Below, piece by piece: positions 1 to 9,603 of a stretch of DNA of 64,000 nucleotides. Location: positions 62,001-126,000 of the forward strand of contig CADAAR010000001.1 of assembly GCA_902785945.1 (NCBI GenBank), written 5' to 3'. The DNA comes from an uncultured Prevotellaceae bacterium (lineage in GTDB: Bacteria; Bacteroidota; Bacteroidia; Bacteroidales; Bacteroidaceae). Position numbers and translations under genes: made by a program. Position 1 is the first letter of the stretch; every line of letters starts with the position of its first letter. The notes beneath the pieces were generated by a model. The model made no database searches. It saw only the letters and a list, made by a program, of their open reading frames with translations, and was not told the DNA's origin.

Positions 1-129
1 GTAGCCTGTCAAACCGTTCTCCGTTTCCATAAACGTCTCAAATCCCGCTTCTCCTGCCAGTGCCGCCAGCACGTCGCAGGCATCGCTAGAGTAGGGGCTC
101 AGGGTGAATATTACCTCGAAATATTTCAT
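1..129 (-). CDS. prmA: Ribosomal protein L11 methyltransferase PrmA, N-terminal fragment (runs off the left edge)
   Basis: Leftward reading frame beginning at the ATG at 129 and still open at base 1, giving 43 residues (MKYFEVIFTLSPYSSDACD... ending ENGLTGY). This matches the N-terminus I know from Bacteroidota PrmA, the SAM-dependent enzyme that trimethylates ribosomal protein L11 in the cytoplasm. The catalytic Rossmann domain lies outside the window. A TAnnTTTG-type -7 element (151-158, reverse strand) sits 22 bases upstream of the start and supports it. Identification rests on the N-terminal domain only. Confidence 0.72.
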   Translation of the reverse strand, partial: MKYFEVIFTLSPYSSDACDVLAALAGEAGFETFMETENGLTGY

Positions 130-150
130 ATCGTATGTTAATTTTTGGTG

Positions 151-158
151 CAAATTTA
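151..158 (-). promoter_or_regulatory. -7 promoter element for prmA
   Basis: Reverse strand reads TAAATTTG, matching the Bacteroidota -7 consensus TAnnTTTG, 22 bases upstream of the prmA ATG. Confidence 0.55.
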
Positions 159-223
159 CAAAAAATAGGGAAAATCCTACCGTGGTTTAGGGTTTTTCCT
201 TATTTTTGCATTAAATTTGTGCG

Positions 224-231
224 TAATTTTG
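224..231 (+). promoter_or_regulatory. -7 promoter element for the Tyr/Trp/Gly-rich protein
   Basis: TAATTTTG matches TAnnTTTG, 29 bases before the ATG at 261. A second match, TAAATTTG at 212-219, lies just upstream, so the exact element is uncertain. Confidence 0.5.
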
Positions 232-260
232 CAACGTGAACAATTAAAATCATATAGAAA

Positions 261-1238
261 ATGAAGAAACTGATTCTTATCTCGTTACTCATCGGGGCGC
301 TGCCTCTTTCGATGGTGGCCCAGGATGACGATCTCTACTTCGTTCCGAAAAAGAAGAGTGCAGTAGAGAAAGTGAACGACCATTACGGTCTGCCTCGCGA
401 GACTTATTACAGCGGGAGCAACCGTAGTGTTGACGACTATAACCGTCGGATGAGTACATACGTGCCCATCGACTCTGCTCTGTCAGATACGATTGCCTTC
501 AACGGAGAGCTGGGTGTCTATCCCGATTCGTTGGATGACTATAAGTTGACACGTAAGATGGAGCGTTTCGACGATTATAATCTCTCCGAGAATGCCGCCT
601 ATTGGGCAGGTTATCAGGAAGGCCGCTACGACCTGATGTGGCACTCGCCCTGGTACTATCGCACCTACGGCTGGTATAACTGGTATGATCCCTGGTATTA
701 CACCAGCTGGCGCTATGGTCTCTACGATCCTTGGTATTACGGACCTTACAGCTGGTATGGTGGCTGGTGGTATGATCCCTGGTATTACGATTATTATTAC
801 TATGGCTATCCCTACTATCGCTATGGTTATACCTACTGGGGTGGTGGCGGTCGCGTTGGACGCTATAACGACCACGCAGGCACTATCCATATGGATCGTG
901 GCAACATGAATGGCCGTATCTACTCTTCTAACGTTGCAGGCGGTACACATAACAATGCCAGCACGCGTCTGGGAGCCCAGCGCACCAGCAGCCTGCGTAA
1001 CCGCACCGTGGGCAACCACAGCGCCTATAACAACAGTAGCAACAGTCGTACAGCTGTCGAGTCAACCCGTCGTGCCACGACTACCTACACGCCGACAACC
1101 ACCAATAGTGGCGGTAACATCGGAGGCGGTGGCTTCAGCAGCGGCGGTGCCCGTTCTTCTGGCGGAGGCGGTGGTTTCAGCGGTGGTGGCGGCGGTGGAG
1201 GCCGTTCAGCCGGTGGCCATGCAGGCGGACGCAGATAA
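261..1238 (+). CDS. Secreted Tyr/Trp-rich and Gly-rich low-complexity protein, function unknown
   Basis: 325 residues. A signal peptide (residues 1-20, MKKLILISLLIGALPLSMVA, then QDDD) indicates export. Residues about 25-110 are ordinary charged sequence. Residues about 125-195 are extraordinarily rich in Tyr and Trp, with the core WYDPWYY or a variant repeated several times, followed by GGGG. The C-terminal 40 residues are almost only Gly, Ser, Arg and Ala. No catalytic motif is visible. The gene is immediately followed by an outer-membrane protein gene, so an envelope location is likely. I do not recognise a named family. The codon pattern is regular and the frame is intact over nearly 1 kb, so it is a real gene. 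Confidence 0.8.
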   Translation: MKKLILISLLIGALPLSMVAQDDDLYFVPKKKSAVEKVNDHYGLPRETYYSGSNRSVDDYNRRMSTYVPIDSALSDTIAFNGELGVYPDSLDDYKLTRKMERFDDYNLSENAAYWAGYQEGRYDLMWHSPWYYRTYGWYNWYDPWYYTSWRYGLYDPWYYGPYSWYGGWWYDPWYYDYYYYGYPYYRYGYTYWGGGGRVGRYNDHAGTIHMDRGNMNGRIYSSNVAGGTHNNASTRLGAQRTSSLRNRTVGNHSAYNNSSNSRTAVESTRRATTTYTPTTTNSGGNIGGGGFSSGGARSSGGGGGFSGGGGGGGRSAGGHAGGRR

Positions 1239-1239
1239 A

Positions 1240-1267
1240 TAGTGAATAGTGAATAATGAATAGTGAA
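1240..1267 (+). repeat. Four-unit heptamer repeat (TAGTGAA type)
   Basis: Four consecutive 7-base units TAGTGAA, TAGTGAA, TAATGAA, TAGTGAA fill the short gap between the stop at 1238 and the ATG at 1275. The third unit is the variant, as in the other heptamer tetrads of this window (7928-7956, 18994-19021, 19080-19107, 61949-61976). Confidence 0.8.
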
Positions 1268-1274
1268 AAATAGT

Positions 1275-2885
1275 ATGAAGAAGATATTTTTCGCAGCTTT
1301 GGCTTTGGCAGTCGTCCTGCCAGCTGCTGCACAGGATACATACGAAAGTGGCCGTTTGCTGGGCAGCGACCTCAACGGTACGGCTCGCTATGTGGGTATG
1401 GGTGGTGCAATGGAGGCTCTGGGAGCCGATATCTCCACCACGAGTTCTAACCCCGCTGGTATCGGTCTGTTCCGCCACTCTAACATGAGTGCAGGCTTCG
1501 GACTGGTGTCACAGGCCGATGCACACGAGTTCGACGGTCGTAGCACCACCAACATGAGCTTCGACCAGGCAGGTTTTGTCTACGCCATGCGCATGGACCG
1601 CTCGTCGTTCATCAACTTCTCGTTCAACTACCACAAGAGCCGTAATTTCAATCAGATTCTCTCTGTGGCCGACCATGCCATCCAGAATGCATCGTCGAAT
1701 GCCGTTACGGCCGAGAAGGATTGGCAGGGTTACTACAGTCTGGGTGTAAGCACCGACGGCTATCTGTTGGGCTACAAGTCGCCCACCAGTTCGCAGCGCA
1801 CACTCAACTTCAGCCAGCTCGACTATCTGAATGCCAATGTGCTGGCCGACGAGTATCCCTATGAGTACGAGGGAAAGACCTATGCCGACCTGGTGCTCAA
1901 CGGTATGGATGCCGATACCTATAACTTCGACCGCGCCCATCGTGGTTGGATCAACGAGTTCGACTTCACCCTCAGCGGCAATTCCGACGACCGCTTCTAC
2001 TGGGGTGCCACTGTCGGCCTCTACGATGTCAAGTACAAGGGCTACAGCGAATATGCTGAGGGTCTGCACTTCACCAACGGTACCGACGGCGGAATCGTCA
2101 GCTATGGCGACTATCGCACCATCAGGGGTACAGGTGTCGACATGAAGTTCGGTGTCATCTTCCGTCCGGTGGAATATTCACCCTTCCGCGTGGGCCTGTA
2201 TGTCAACTCACCCACCTGGTACGACCTGACCACCGAGAATACCACTGCCCTCATCAACCAGAGTGCGCTCGGTGAGAAGCTCGACGGCACCCGTACCGAA
2301 GGTGGCGACATCGACAACTCTTACAAGTTCCGTTTCAATACCCCTTGGAAGTTCGGTGTCAGCCTGGGTCATACCATCGGCAAAAACCTTGCTCTTGGTG
2401 CTACCTACGAGTTCTCCGACTATGGTGCCAGCCAGAACCGTGTGAAGGACGGTCAGGACGATTGGGGCTACGAGGATTCTTATAAGGACAACGTCATGAA
2501 GCGTAATACCGAAGATGTCATGAAGGGCGTGTCTACGCTGAAGGTAGGTCTCGAATACAAGCCCATTCCCGAGGTGGCCCTGCGTGCAGGTTACAACTAC
2601 GTGTCGGCAGCCTATGCTGATAACGGTGTGCGCGACCAGACGCTCGACTCCTACGGTGTGATGTATGCCTCAACCTCCGACTATGTCAACTGGAAGGCCA
2701 CCAACCGCTTCACAGCCGGTTTTGGTTGTAAGATTGGCAGCATGAACCTCGATGCGTCGTATCAGTACAGCACCACCGATGGTGATTTCTATCCCTTCCA
2801 GCCCAATATCACTGGCAGCGTGTCGCCCGCCAGCGTGAGCAACAAGCGCCACCAGATACTCTTCACCCTGGGCTACACTTTCTAA
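1275..2885 (+). CDS. FadL/OmpP1-like outer-membrane beta-barrel protein
   Basis: 536 residues from the ATG at 1275. A GTG at 1263 lies in frame but inside the heptamer repeat, and the ATG gives a clean signal peptide (MKKIFFAALALAVVLPAAAQ). After the signal come the motifs GMGGAMEALGAD and SSNPAGIG, typical of the OmpP1/FadL/TodX porin family that moves hydrophobic ligands across the outer membrane. The rest is alternating short beta segments with aromatic girdles, and the last residue is aromatic (LGYTF), as expected for a barrel. In Bacteroidota such genes are often labelled 'hemin receptor' without proof. The substrate is unknown. It probably shares a transcript with the preceding gene and ends at the hairpin at 2899-2922. 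Confidence 0.82.
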   Translation: MKKIFFAALALAVVLPAAAQDTYESGRLLGSDLNGTARYVGMGGAMEALGADISTTSSNPAGIGLFRHSNMSAGFGLVSQADAHEFDGRSTTNMSFDQAGFVYAMRMDRSSFINFSFNYHKSRNFNQILSVADHAIQNASSNAVTAEKDWQGYYSLGVSTDGYLLGYKSPTSSQRTLNFSQLDYLNANVLADEYPYEYEGKTYADLVLNGMDADTYNFDRAHRGWINEFDFTLSGNSDDRFYWGATVGLYDVKYKGYSEYAEGLHFTNGTDGGIVSYGDYRTIRGTGVDMKFGVIFRPVEYSPFRVGLYVNSPTWYDLTTENTTALINQSALGEKLDGTRTEGGDIDNSYKFRFNTPWKFGVSLGHTIGKNLALGATYEFSDYGASQNRVKDGQDDWGYEDSYKDNVMKRNTEDVMKGVSTLKVGLEYKPIPEVALRAGYNYVSAAYADNGVRDQTLDSYGVMYASTSDYVNWKATNRFTAGFGCKIGSMNLDASYQYSTTDGDFYPFQPNITGSVSPASVSNKRHQILFTLGYTF

Positions 2886-2898
2886 AACAAATAAAAAT

Positions 2899-2922
2899 AA
2901 TCCCCGCCAACTGGCGGGGATT
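2899..2922 (+). terminator. Hairpin terminator (AATCCCCGCC family)
   Basis: Perfect inverted repeat AATCCCCGCC / GGCGGGGATT with a 4-base loop, 14 bases after the stop of the outer-membrane protein gene and before the convergent SDR gene. The arms resemble those at 23368, 38301 and 47395. No long T run follows. Confidence 0.7.
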
Positions 2923-2981
2923 AAATATAGGAACTTTTTCGATAATTCCAAATTATATGGTGAGAAAATGGTTCTATGGCA

Positions 2982-3701
2982 CTAAAGTTTTATTCTGCGC
3001 CAGATGCAGTTGGGGATAAGGCGCCAGAAGAAGGTCATGACACGATAGCGGGCGTCGATCACGCGGACATGACGCTGGCAAAGGATGCTGCTGACGATGT
3101 CGCGTGCTACGGCTTCTGGTTTCATCAGCATGGGGTATTTGAATGTGCCGTTGAGTAAGGCTGTGTCAACGAAACCAGGACGGATATCGGTAAAGCGGAT
3201 GTTCAGTCGGCGCTGATGGGCTTGTTGTTCCAACGCCTGCAGATAAGTGGCTTGCAGGGCTTTGGTGGCAGAGTAGGCGGGTGCAGGGCCCAGACCCTTT
3301 GTACCGGCTATTGACGTGATGGCAGCGATATGACCCTTACCTTGTTTGGCGAAGTATCTGAAGGCTGTGCCGATCATTCTTGTGAAGCCGACGGCATTGG
3401 TGTCGACCGTGCGGAGTTCGATGTCGGCCTCTAAGGTGCGGTTCTGCTTTCCAATGCCAGAAGCATGGAAGTAGAGGTCCATACCTCCCAGCTGACTGAT
3501 GAGCGCTTGCAGCCGTTCTCCGGCATCAGGCTGCGTTACATCGATGGTCATAACCTCAACACGGTCTGGGGCTGTGGCTTTTAGTTGCTGAAGCGGTGCC
3601 TCGCGACGTGCGGCCACACCCAACTGCCAGCCGTCGGCAAGCAACAGCCTGGCTACTTCCATACCTATGCCTGAACTGGCACCGATAATGATGGCTTTCA
3701 C
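2982..3701 (-). CDS. Short-chain dehydrogenase/reductase (SDR)
   Basis: 239 residues. Classical SDR layout: nucleotide-binding GASSGIG at residues 7-13, Asn102, the active-site Ser130 in ITSIAG, and the Tyr143-xxx-Lys147 pair in YSATK. It should therefore reduce or oxidise a carbonyl/alcohol with NAD(P)H in the cytoplasm; the substrate cannot be told from sequence. The C-terminus is basic and aromatic (FFWRLIPNCIWRRIKL), which may give membrane association (inference). It lies 5 bases downstream of the ABC ATPase gene, so it is probably the last gene of a secA transcript. Confidence 0.88.
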   Translation of the reverse strand: MKAIIIGASSGIGMEVARLLLADGWQLGVAARREAPLQQLKATAPDRVEVMTIDVTQPDAGERLQALISQLGGMDLYFHASGIGKQNRTLEADIELRTVDTNAVGFTRMIGTAFRYFAKQGKGHIAAITSIAGTKGLGPAPAYSATKALQATYLQALEQQAHQRRLNIRFTDIRPGFVDTALLNGTFKYPMLMKPEAVARDIVSSILCQRHVRVIDARYRVMTFFWRLIPNCIWRRIKL

Positions 3702-3706
3702 AATGG

Positions 3707-4417
3707 TTATTGTTCTGCAGCGGTCTCGAAGTAGGTTTCGAGCTCGTTGCGGGCGCTGCCCTCGGCATTCGGCAGGTCGCGGATAATCTGACCTTTCTCG
3801 AGAAGGGCGATACGCGTGGAGATATCGATAGTGTGCGCCAGATTATGACTGGAGATGAGGATGGTGGCACCCGTCTCGCGGTTATAATCGGTGAGTACGT
3901 GCTTCAGAATGTTCTGCGACGAGGGATCGAGGAAGTTGAAAGGCTCGTCGAGGATGACCAGCTTGGGACGCATCAGGAGGGCCGACATGATGCCCACCTT
4001 CTGACGATTACCTGCTGAGAGGTTGCGGATGAGTTTCTTCTGTCCGAAGATCTCACCAGCTGCCAGACGCTCGAAACCCTTCAGACGCTCGTCGATCTCG
4101 TCCTGCGGGATATCGTTGACCTTTCCCATAAAAGCAAAGAACTCCTCGGGCGTGAGAAAGTCGATGAGGAAGGAGTCGTCGATATAGGCACCGGTCCAGT
4201 CTTTCCATGCTTCCGACTCTGCGGGGTTGACATCATTGATGGTGACTTGACCCTCATCGGGTTTGAGCAGGTCGAGGATCATACGGAAGAGCGTGGTCTT
4301 ACCTGCGCCGTTGTTTCCTACAAGGCCAAGGATATCCCCGTCGTTCACAACAAACGAGGGGATATCGCTGGCAATAGTCTGCCCGAAGGCTTTCTTGATA
4401 TTTTCGATCTTGATCAT
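3707..4417 (-). CDS. ABC transporter ATP-binding protein with no permease gene beside it
   Basis: 236 residues. Walker A GNNGAGKT (34-41), ABC signature LSAGNRQ (133-139) and Walker B LVILDEP (153-159) followed by the D-loop and the H-loop (SSHN) are all intact, so it should hydrolyse ATP. Its start overlaps the secA stop by four bases (ATGA), indicating translational coupling. Neither neighbour encodes a membrane partner, so the transporter subunits, if any, are elsewhere. By sequence style it belongs with the single-domain exporter/gliding-type ATPases of Bacteroidota. Confidence 0.85.
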   Translation of the reverse strand: MIKIENIKKAFGQTIASDIPSFVVNDGDILGLVGNNGAGKTTLFRMILDLLKPDEGQVTINDVNPAESEAWKDWTGAYIDDSFLIDFLTPEEFFAFMGKVNDIPQDEIDERLKGFERLAAGEIFGQKKLIRNLSAGNRQKVGIMSALLMRPKLVILDEPFNFLDPSSQNILKHVLTDYNRETGATILISSHNLAHTIDISTRIALLEKGQIIRDLPNAEGSARNELETYFETAAEQ

Positions 4418-7400
4418 ACGATTCCTTTTCCGTGACAGTTCTTAAACTTCTTACCAGAGCCGCAGGGACATGGGTCGTTACGGCCGGGGAGCTTATCCTT
4501 GATGATCGGTGTGCGAGGCTGCTGGGAACGGGTGTCGTTCTGCGCAGCGGCCTGCTGATTCTTGTCGACAAGCTGCTCCTCGCTGATGTCCTGCTTCGAC
4601 TCGGTGTACTGCTGGCGCTGGGTGTGCTGCTCGGGCGCAGCCTCCTGCACCTGCTGCATCTCAGGAATCTGAGCGCGGGTGAGGATAGAGGTGATGCGGT
4701 TGTACATCTCGTTGATCATAGCATCCCACACCTTAGCCGACTCGAGCTTGAAGATCAACAGCGGGTCTTTCTGCTCGTAAGAGGCATTCTGTACGGAGTG
4801 CTTCAGTTCGTCGAGCTGACGGAGGTTCTCTTTCCAGGAATCGTCGATGATATGGAGCAGGATGGCCTTCTCGAACTCCTTGACAACCGACTTCGACTCG
4901 GTTTCGTAGGCTTCCTTGAGGTTACAGGGGATGTTGAACATACGACGACCATCGGTGATGGGCACCATGATACGCTCGTACATATGACCCTGGTTCTCGT
5001 AGACCTGCTGGATGATGGGCTGAGCCACCTGCTGGATGCGCTCGGTCTTGCGGTTGAAGTTGCCGATAGCAGCCTGGAAGGCATTCTCTGTGAGCACCTC
5101 GCGCGGCTGGTTGATGAACTCGTCGCTGGTGAAGGGCACCTCCATCGAGAGGATGTGCAGGAACTCTTCCTTACAGCCGTCGAAGTCGTTGTTCTCGATG
5201 ATGTTCACCACGCGGTCCCAGATGATGTTGGCGATATCCATGCCGATACGCTCACCCATGAGGGCGTGACGACGCTTCTCGTAGATAACGGTACGCTGTT
5301 TGTTCATCACATCGTCGTACTCGATCAGGCGCTTACGGATACCGAAGTTGTTCTCCTCGACCTTCTTCTGGGCGCGCTCGATGCTCTTCGAAATCATGGG
5401 CGACTCGATCATCTCACCATCCTTGAAGCCCAGACGGTCCATGACGGATGCGATACGCTCAGAAGCGAAGAGACGCATGAGCTTATCCTCGAGTGAGACG
5501 TAGAAGACAGAGCTTCCCGGGTCACCCTGACGTCCGGCACGACCACGCAACTGACGGTCAACACGACGGCTCTCATGACGCTCGGTACCGATGATGGCGA
5601 GACCACCGGCAGCCTTCACTTCAGGCGAGAGCTTGATATCGGTACCACGACCGGCCATGTTCGTAGCGATGGTAACGGCACCCAGTGGTCGCTCTTCTTC
5701 TTTGACGAGCGTGCTGCCCGGACGAGCTTCGACATGATTTTTCTTGGCATATTCCTGTTCAAGGGTGTCCTGATGATGTACTGCTGACAGTTTGTCGCTG
5801 AATGCCCGACCATCGGTTGTCGTGAAGACTTTACCCATTGTTGACTGTCCTGCAAGTGCAACAATATCAGCTTCCTTCTGATGCAGCTTAGCATTCAGTA
5901 CCTGATGGTCAATCTTGCGCATGGAGAGCATCTTGGACAATAGTTCTGAAATTTCCACGGATGTTGTACCTACCAATGTTGGGCGCCCGATGTTGCGCAT
6001 GGCCATAATCTCGTCGATAACAGCATTGTACTTCTCACGGGCGGTCTTGTAGACACGGTCGTCCTGGTCGTTACGGATCACGGGACGGTTGGTGGGAATC
6101 TCCACCACATCGAGCTTGTAGATATCCCAGAACTCACCAGCCTCGGTGATAGCGGTACCGGTCATACCTGCGAGCTTGTGGTACATGCGGAAGTAGTTCT
6201 GCAGGGTGATGGTGGCAAAGGTCTGCGTGGCAGCCTCAACCTTCACGTGCTCCTTAGCCTCGACAGCCTGGTGCAGACCGTCGCTCCAACGACGACCTTC
6301 CATGATACGGCCCGTCTGCTCGTCGACGATCTTCACTTCACCATCGATGACCACATATTCATCATCTTTATTAAACATACAGTAAGCCTTCAGCAACTGC
6401 TGGAGGGTATGTACACGCTCACTCTGAACGGCGTAGTGCGACATGAGGGCATCCTTCTTATCGAGGCGCTCCTGATCGCTCAGACCGGTCTCGGCTTCGA
6501 GAGCAGAGAGCTCAGAGGTGATGTCGGGCAACACGAAGAGCTGGGCATCGTCAACCTGCTTAGCAAGCCAGGCAGTACCCTTATCGGTGAGGTCGCAGGA
6601 GTTCAGCTTCTCGTCGACCACGAAATAAAGCGGTTCTACGCACTCGGGCATACGACGGTTGTTGTTCTCCATGTAGATCTCCTCGGTCTTCAGCATACCA
6701 GCTTTGATACCTTCCTCAGAGAGGTATTTGATCAGAGGCTTGTTCTTAGGCATGGCCTTATGCGAACGGTAGAGCGAGAGGAAACCCTGATCGAGTTTCT
6801 CCTGACCTTCCTTCTTGTTGCCGGCTTCTACGAGTTGGTTACCAGCGGTGATGAGGGTCTTGGCATCGGCGAGATACTGCGTAGCCAGCTGCTTCTGCAC
6901 GCCTACGAGACGCTCTACCAAAGGCTGGTACTCCTCGAACATCTGGTCGTCGCCCTTGGGGATAGGACCAGAGATGATGAGCGGGGTACGGGCATCGTCG
7001 ATCAACACAGAGTCGACCTCGTCGACGATGGCGTAGTTATGGGCACGCTGCACGAGATCGGCAGGCGAGATGGCCATGTTATCACGCAGATAGTCGAAAC
7101 CGAACTCGTTGTTGGTACCGAAAGTGATATCTGCCTGATAAGCCTTACGACGGGCTTCGGAGTTGGGCTGGTGCTTATCGATACAGTCGACCGAGAGACC
7201 ATGGAACATGTATAGCGGACCCATCCACTCGGAGTCACGCTTGGCCAGATAGTCGTTGACGGTTACGACATGAACACCGTTGCCTGTGAGGGCATTGAGG
7301 AACACGGGGAGGGTGGCCACGAGGGTCTTACCTTCACCAGTAGCCATCTCAGCAATCTTTCCCTGATGGAGTACGACACCACCAAACAACTGTACGTCGT

Positions 7401-7920
7401 AGTGGATCATTTCCCATTTCAGGTCGTTACCACCTGCAGTCCAGTGGTTATGGTAGATGGCCTTGTCGCCATCAATCGTGATAAAGTCCTTACGGGGATC
7501 GGCTGCCAGCTCACGGTCGAAGTCGGTAGCGGTGACGATGGTCTCTTCGTTTTCTGCAAAGCGACGCGCGGTCTCCTTCACGATGGCGAACACCTCGAAC
7601 ATCACTTCGTCGAGGGCCTTCTCGTAAATCTCCAGCACTTCCTTCTCGATCTTATCGATCTGTGCGAAGATGTCTGCACGCTCATCGATAGGCGTGTTCT
7701 CGATGGTAGCCTTCAGTTCGGCAATCTTTGCTTTCTGCTCTGTGGCAGACGACTGTACTTGTTGTTGCAGCTCCTTTGTACGTTGACGGAGCTCGTCATT
7801 GCTCATGGCTTCGACTTGTGGGGTAAAGGCCTTTGCCTTCTCCACGAGCGGCTGAATCAGTTTCATGTCGCGTGACGACTTGTCGCCAAACAATGACTTT
7901 AAAATCTTGTTGAAATTCAT
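4414..7920 (-). CDS. secA: Preprotein translocase ATPase SecA
   Basis: 1168 residues, longer than the roughly 900 of E. coli SecA because of insertions usual in Bacteroidota, for example the Lys/Glu-rich stretch after GPIPKGD. Walker A ATGEGKT is near residues 193-199, followed by the [16 protein letters not shown] helicase motif. [10 protein letters not shown] and the [13 protein letters not shown] block mark the second nucleotide-binding domain. The C-terminus ends in the zinc-binding SEC-C motif [14 protein letters not shown]. The protein drives secretory proteins through SecYEG at the inner membrane. A 5' leader of about 50 bases between the promoter (7974-8005) and the ATG contains a heptamer tetrad. 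Confidence 0.98.
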   Translation of the reverse strand: MNFNKILKSLFGDKSSRDMKLIQPLVEKAKAFTPQVEAMSNDELRQRTKELQQQVQSSATEQKAKIAELKATIENTPIDERADIFAQIDKIEKEVLEIYEKALDEVMFEVFAIVKETARRFAENEETIVTATDFDRELAADPRKDFITIDGDKAIYHNHWTAGGNDLKWEMIHYDVQLFGGVVLHQGKIAEMATGEGKTLVATLPVFLNALTGNGVHVVTVNDYLAKRDSEWMGPLYMFHGLSVDCIDKHQPNSEARRKAYQADITFGTNNEFGFDYLRDNMAISPADLVQRAHNYAIVDEVDSVLIDDARTPLIISGPIPKGDDQMFEEYQPLVERLVGVQKQLATQYLADAKTLITAGNQLVEAGNKKEGQEKLDQGFLSLYRSHKAMPKNKPLIKYLSEEGIKAGMLKTEEIYMENNNRRMPECVEPLYFVVDEKLNSCDLTDKGTAWLAKQVDDAQLFVLPDITSELSALEAETGLSDQERLDKKDALMSHYAVQSERVHTLQQLLKAYCMFNKDDEYVVIDGEVKIVDEQTGRIMEGRRWSDGLHQAVEAKEHVKVEAATQTFATITLQNYFRMYHKLAGMTGTAITEAGEFWDIYKLDVVEIPTNRPVIRNDQDDRVYKTAREKYNAVIDEIMAMRNIGRPTLVGTTSVEISELLSKMLSMRKIDHQVLNAKLHQKEADIVALAGQSTMGKVFTTTDGRAFSDKLSAVHHQDTLEQEYAKKNHVEARPGSTLVKEEERPLGAVTIATNMAGRGTDIKLSPEVKAAGGLAIIGTERHESRRVDRQLRGRAGRQGDPGSSVFYVSLEDKLMRLFASERIASVMDRLGFKDGEMIESPMISKSIERAQKKVEENNFGIRKRLIEYDDVMNKQRTVIYEKRRHALMGERIGMDIANIIWDRVVNIIENNDFDGCKEEFLHILSMEVPFTSDEFINQPREVLTENAFQAAIGNFNRKTERIQQVAQPIIQQVYENQGHMYERIMVPITDGRRMFNIPCNLKEAYETESKSVVKEFEKAILLHIIDDSWKENLRQLDELKHSVQNASYEQKDPLLIFKLESAKVWDAMINEMYNRITSILTRAQIPEMQQVQEAAPEQHTQRQQYTESKQDISEEQLVDKNQQAAAQNDTRSQQPRTPIIKDKLPGRNDPCPCGSGKKFKNCHGKGIV

Positions 7921-7927
7921 ATTATAA

Positions 7928-7956
7928 TTTACAATTTTACGATTTACAATTTACAA
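7928..7956 (-). repeat. Four-unit heptamer repeat in the secA leader (TTGTAAA type)
   Basis: On the reverse strand the units read TTGTAAA, TTGTAAA, TCGTAAAA, TTGTAAA, immediately upstream of the secA ATG. The third unit is again the variant (and one base longer). Confidence 0.75.
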
Positions 7957-7973
7957 TTTGTTAAAAACGGGTG

Positions 7974-8005
7974 CAAAGTTACGAATAATTTTCGTAACTA
8001 CCAAA
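7974..8005 (-). promoter_or_regulatory. secA promoter, -33 and -7 elements
   Basis: Reverse strand TTTG (8002-8005), then 20 bases, then TAACTTTG (7974-7981): the full Bacteroidota arrangement TTTG-N20-TAnnTTTG upstream of secA. Confidence 0.7.
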
Positions 8006-8034
8006 GAAAATGCCAGAACAATAGTTCTGTGGAA

Positions 8035-9603
8035 TCAGAACAACGGTTCTGACGAGCAGGCATTAGGTGCCCTGATACGAATGGTTTTCGCGATGGTTGG
8101 GGCGATACGGTCGATGGTGACAGGCGTCTTCACGCGCTCTGCCTTCGTGCCTGCCCCGAATATGATAATGGGGAATTGTACAAAAGAGGCTCTGGAGAGA
8201 TAATCCTCCTTGGTATTTTCGTTCTGTAGCTGCCAGCCTGGCGACACTTCGATGAGGATATCACCATTGCGCTCGGGGTTGAAGCCGTTTCGGATCTTGC
8301 TGATCTGCAGGTTGTTGCCACTGAGCAATTGCAGCGACGTATAGACATTACGCACACCCGACATCTGAGAGATGAACTCCTGAGCGCGTTGTGTGGCATC
8401 GGTCAGACTGATGCGCTTCGACTCCAGCAGCTTATGGTTCAGATAGATCTCGTTGCTGAAGCAGGTCTCGACATAATGGCCCTGTCCGTAGATAGCGCCA
8501 AAGTACATGTTGAGCAGATTAGCGGTGCGGTTGATGTAGAAGATGCCCGAGGGAATATGGTATTTCTCGTAGTCGGCACTCTCCACATCGCTGTAGCCTG
8601 TGCTGGTGAGCACGAACAATACATGCCCAGCACCCAGACGTTGCTCAAGCGCGGTGATAAGACGCGACAGCTCACGATCGATACGTACATAGGTATCCTG
8701 CAGCTCCATCTGACATTCTGACACAGGCTTATGATCATAGGTGCCTGCATAATAGGTGAGACAGAGCATATCTGTTACGCGGTCATATCCCAACGCGTGG
8801 TTGGTGACACATTGCGTGGCCAGGTCGGTGATATCGGTATTCACCAATCCGCTAGCTTTGTATTCTATGAATTTTCTTTCGTTTTTAAAAGCGTGTTTGA
8901 AGGGCTTCTGGTCGCCAATGTGCTGGTAGTAATTAAATGTGCCAACCAAGGGAAAAACAGGCTCCCACTGTTGTGATTGTATTTTTGCTTTAGGTGATTG
9001 TAACTGGTTGATGTACACCACCCATGAAGGCAATGCATTCAAGTAATACTCTGATGTTTTCCATTGGCCGCTATAGTCGTCGATCCAATAGGCGGCATCG
9101 GCCGCATGACCAGCAGAGAGAATAGCTGCATCTTTCTGTGGTGCGATGGCGAAAATTTTTGCCTGTCCTTCGGTGGCTACCTTCAACTCATCGCAGATGG
9201 ATGAAACCTGCATCTGTACGGGAGAGTCTTGTCCGGGTTTGCGCTTGTCATCGGTACAGAGCACAGAGCGGAGGGTTTCTTTGTCGAGCCATTTCTCGCC
9301 TACAATACTATGATAATAAGGTGAGACACCCGTAAAGACTGACGAGATGGCAGAGGCACGGTCGATGGAAGAGAAGGGGTAGGAGGCATTATCGTAGACC
9401 AGTCCTTCAGACAACAGCCGTTTGAATCCGCCTTTGCCATAGAGGGGCGTGAAGGCCTCGAGGTAGTCGCTGCGCAACTGGTCGATGGTGATGTTGACCA
9501 CCAGTCGTGGCGCATACTTTATACTATCTTGCGCGTGCAGGCTTTCCATATTGAAGCCCAATACGGCGAGCAATGTGATGTATATGTATCTGTTTTTATG
9601 CAT
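8035..9603 (-). CDS. PafA/nucleotide-pyrophosphatase-like protein, probably without phosphatase activity
   Basis: 522 residues with an N-terminal signal sequence (cleavage near LHAQ). The fold signature of the alkaline phosphatase superfamily is clear: TIDQLRSDYL carrying the first metal Asp, VFTGVSPYYHSI, and AGHAADAAYW. The active site looks eroded. The Thr-x-x-Gly-His nucleophile region of PafA enzymes is replaced by DRASAISS. The late metal motif Asp-His-Gly is replaced by LTSTGYS, and the Asp-Tyr-x-Gly-His motif by AGTYDHKP. This suggests a structural or binding role in the periplasm (inference). Its start overlaps the end of the upstream DUF4105 gene by 8 bases, so the two are co-expressed. 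Confidence 0.75.
   Translation of the reverse strand: MHKNRYIYITLLAVLGFNMESLHAQDSIKYAPRLVVNITIDQLRSDYLEAFTPLYGKGGFKRLLSEGLVYDNASYPFSSIDRASAISSVFTGVSPYYHSIVGEKWLDKETLRSVLCTDDKRKPGQDSPVQMQVSSICDELKVATEGQAKIFAIAPQKDAAILSAGHAADAAYWIDDYSGQWKTSEYYLNALPSWVVYINQLQSPKAKIQSQQWEPVFPLVGTFNYYQHIGDQKPFKHAFKNERKFIEYKASGLVNTDITDLATQCVTNHALGYDRVTDMLCLTYYAGTYDHKPVSECQMELQDTYVRIDRELSRLITALEQRLGAGHVLFVLTSTGYSDVESADYEKYHIPSGIFYINRTANLLNMYFGAIYGQGHYVETCFSNEIYLNHKLLESKRISLTDATQRAQEFISQMSGVRNVYTSLQLLSGNNLQISKIRNGFNPERNGDILIEVSPGWQLQNENTKEDYLSRASFVQFPIIIFGAGTKAERVKTPVTIDRIAPTIAKTIRIRAPNACSSEPLF

Noticed and set aside
483..1019. Open frame on the reverse strand within the Tyr/Trp-rich gene (178 residues)
   Set aside because: It mirrors the biased codons of the + strand gene, its composition is Ile/Val/Ala low-complexity, and it has no promoter or family match.
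4432..5496. Long forward open frame (354 residues) opposite secA
   Set aside because: Antisense shadow of a highly codon-biased gene; the product has no recognisable motif and secA is certain.
6178..7215. Second long forward frame (345 residues) opposite secA
   Set aside because: Same shadow effect; no start signals and no conserved features.
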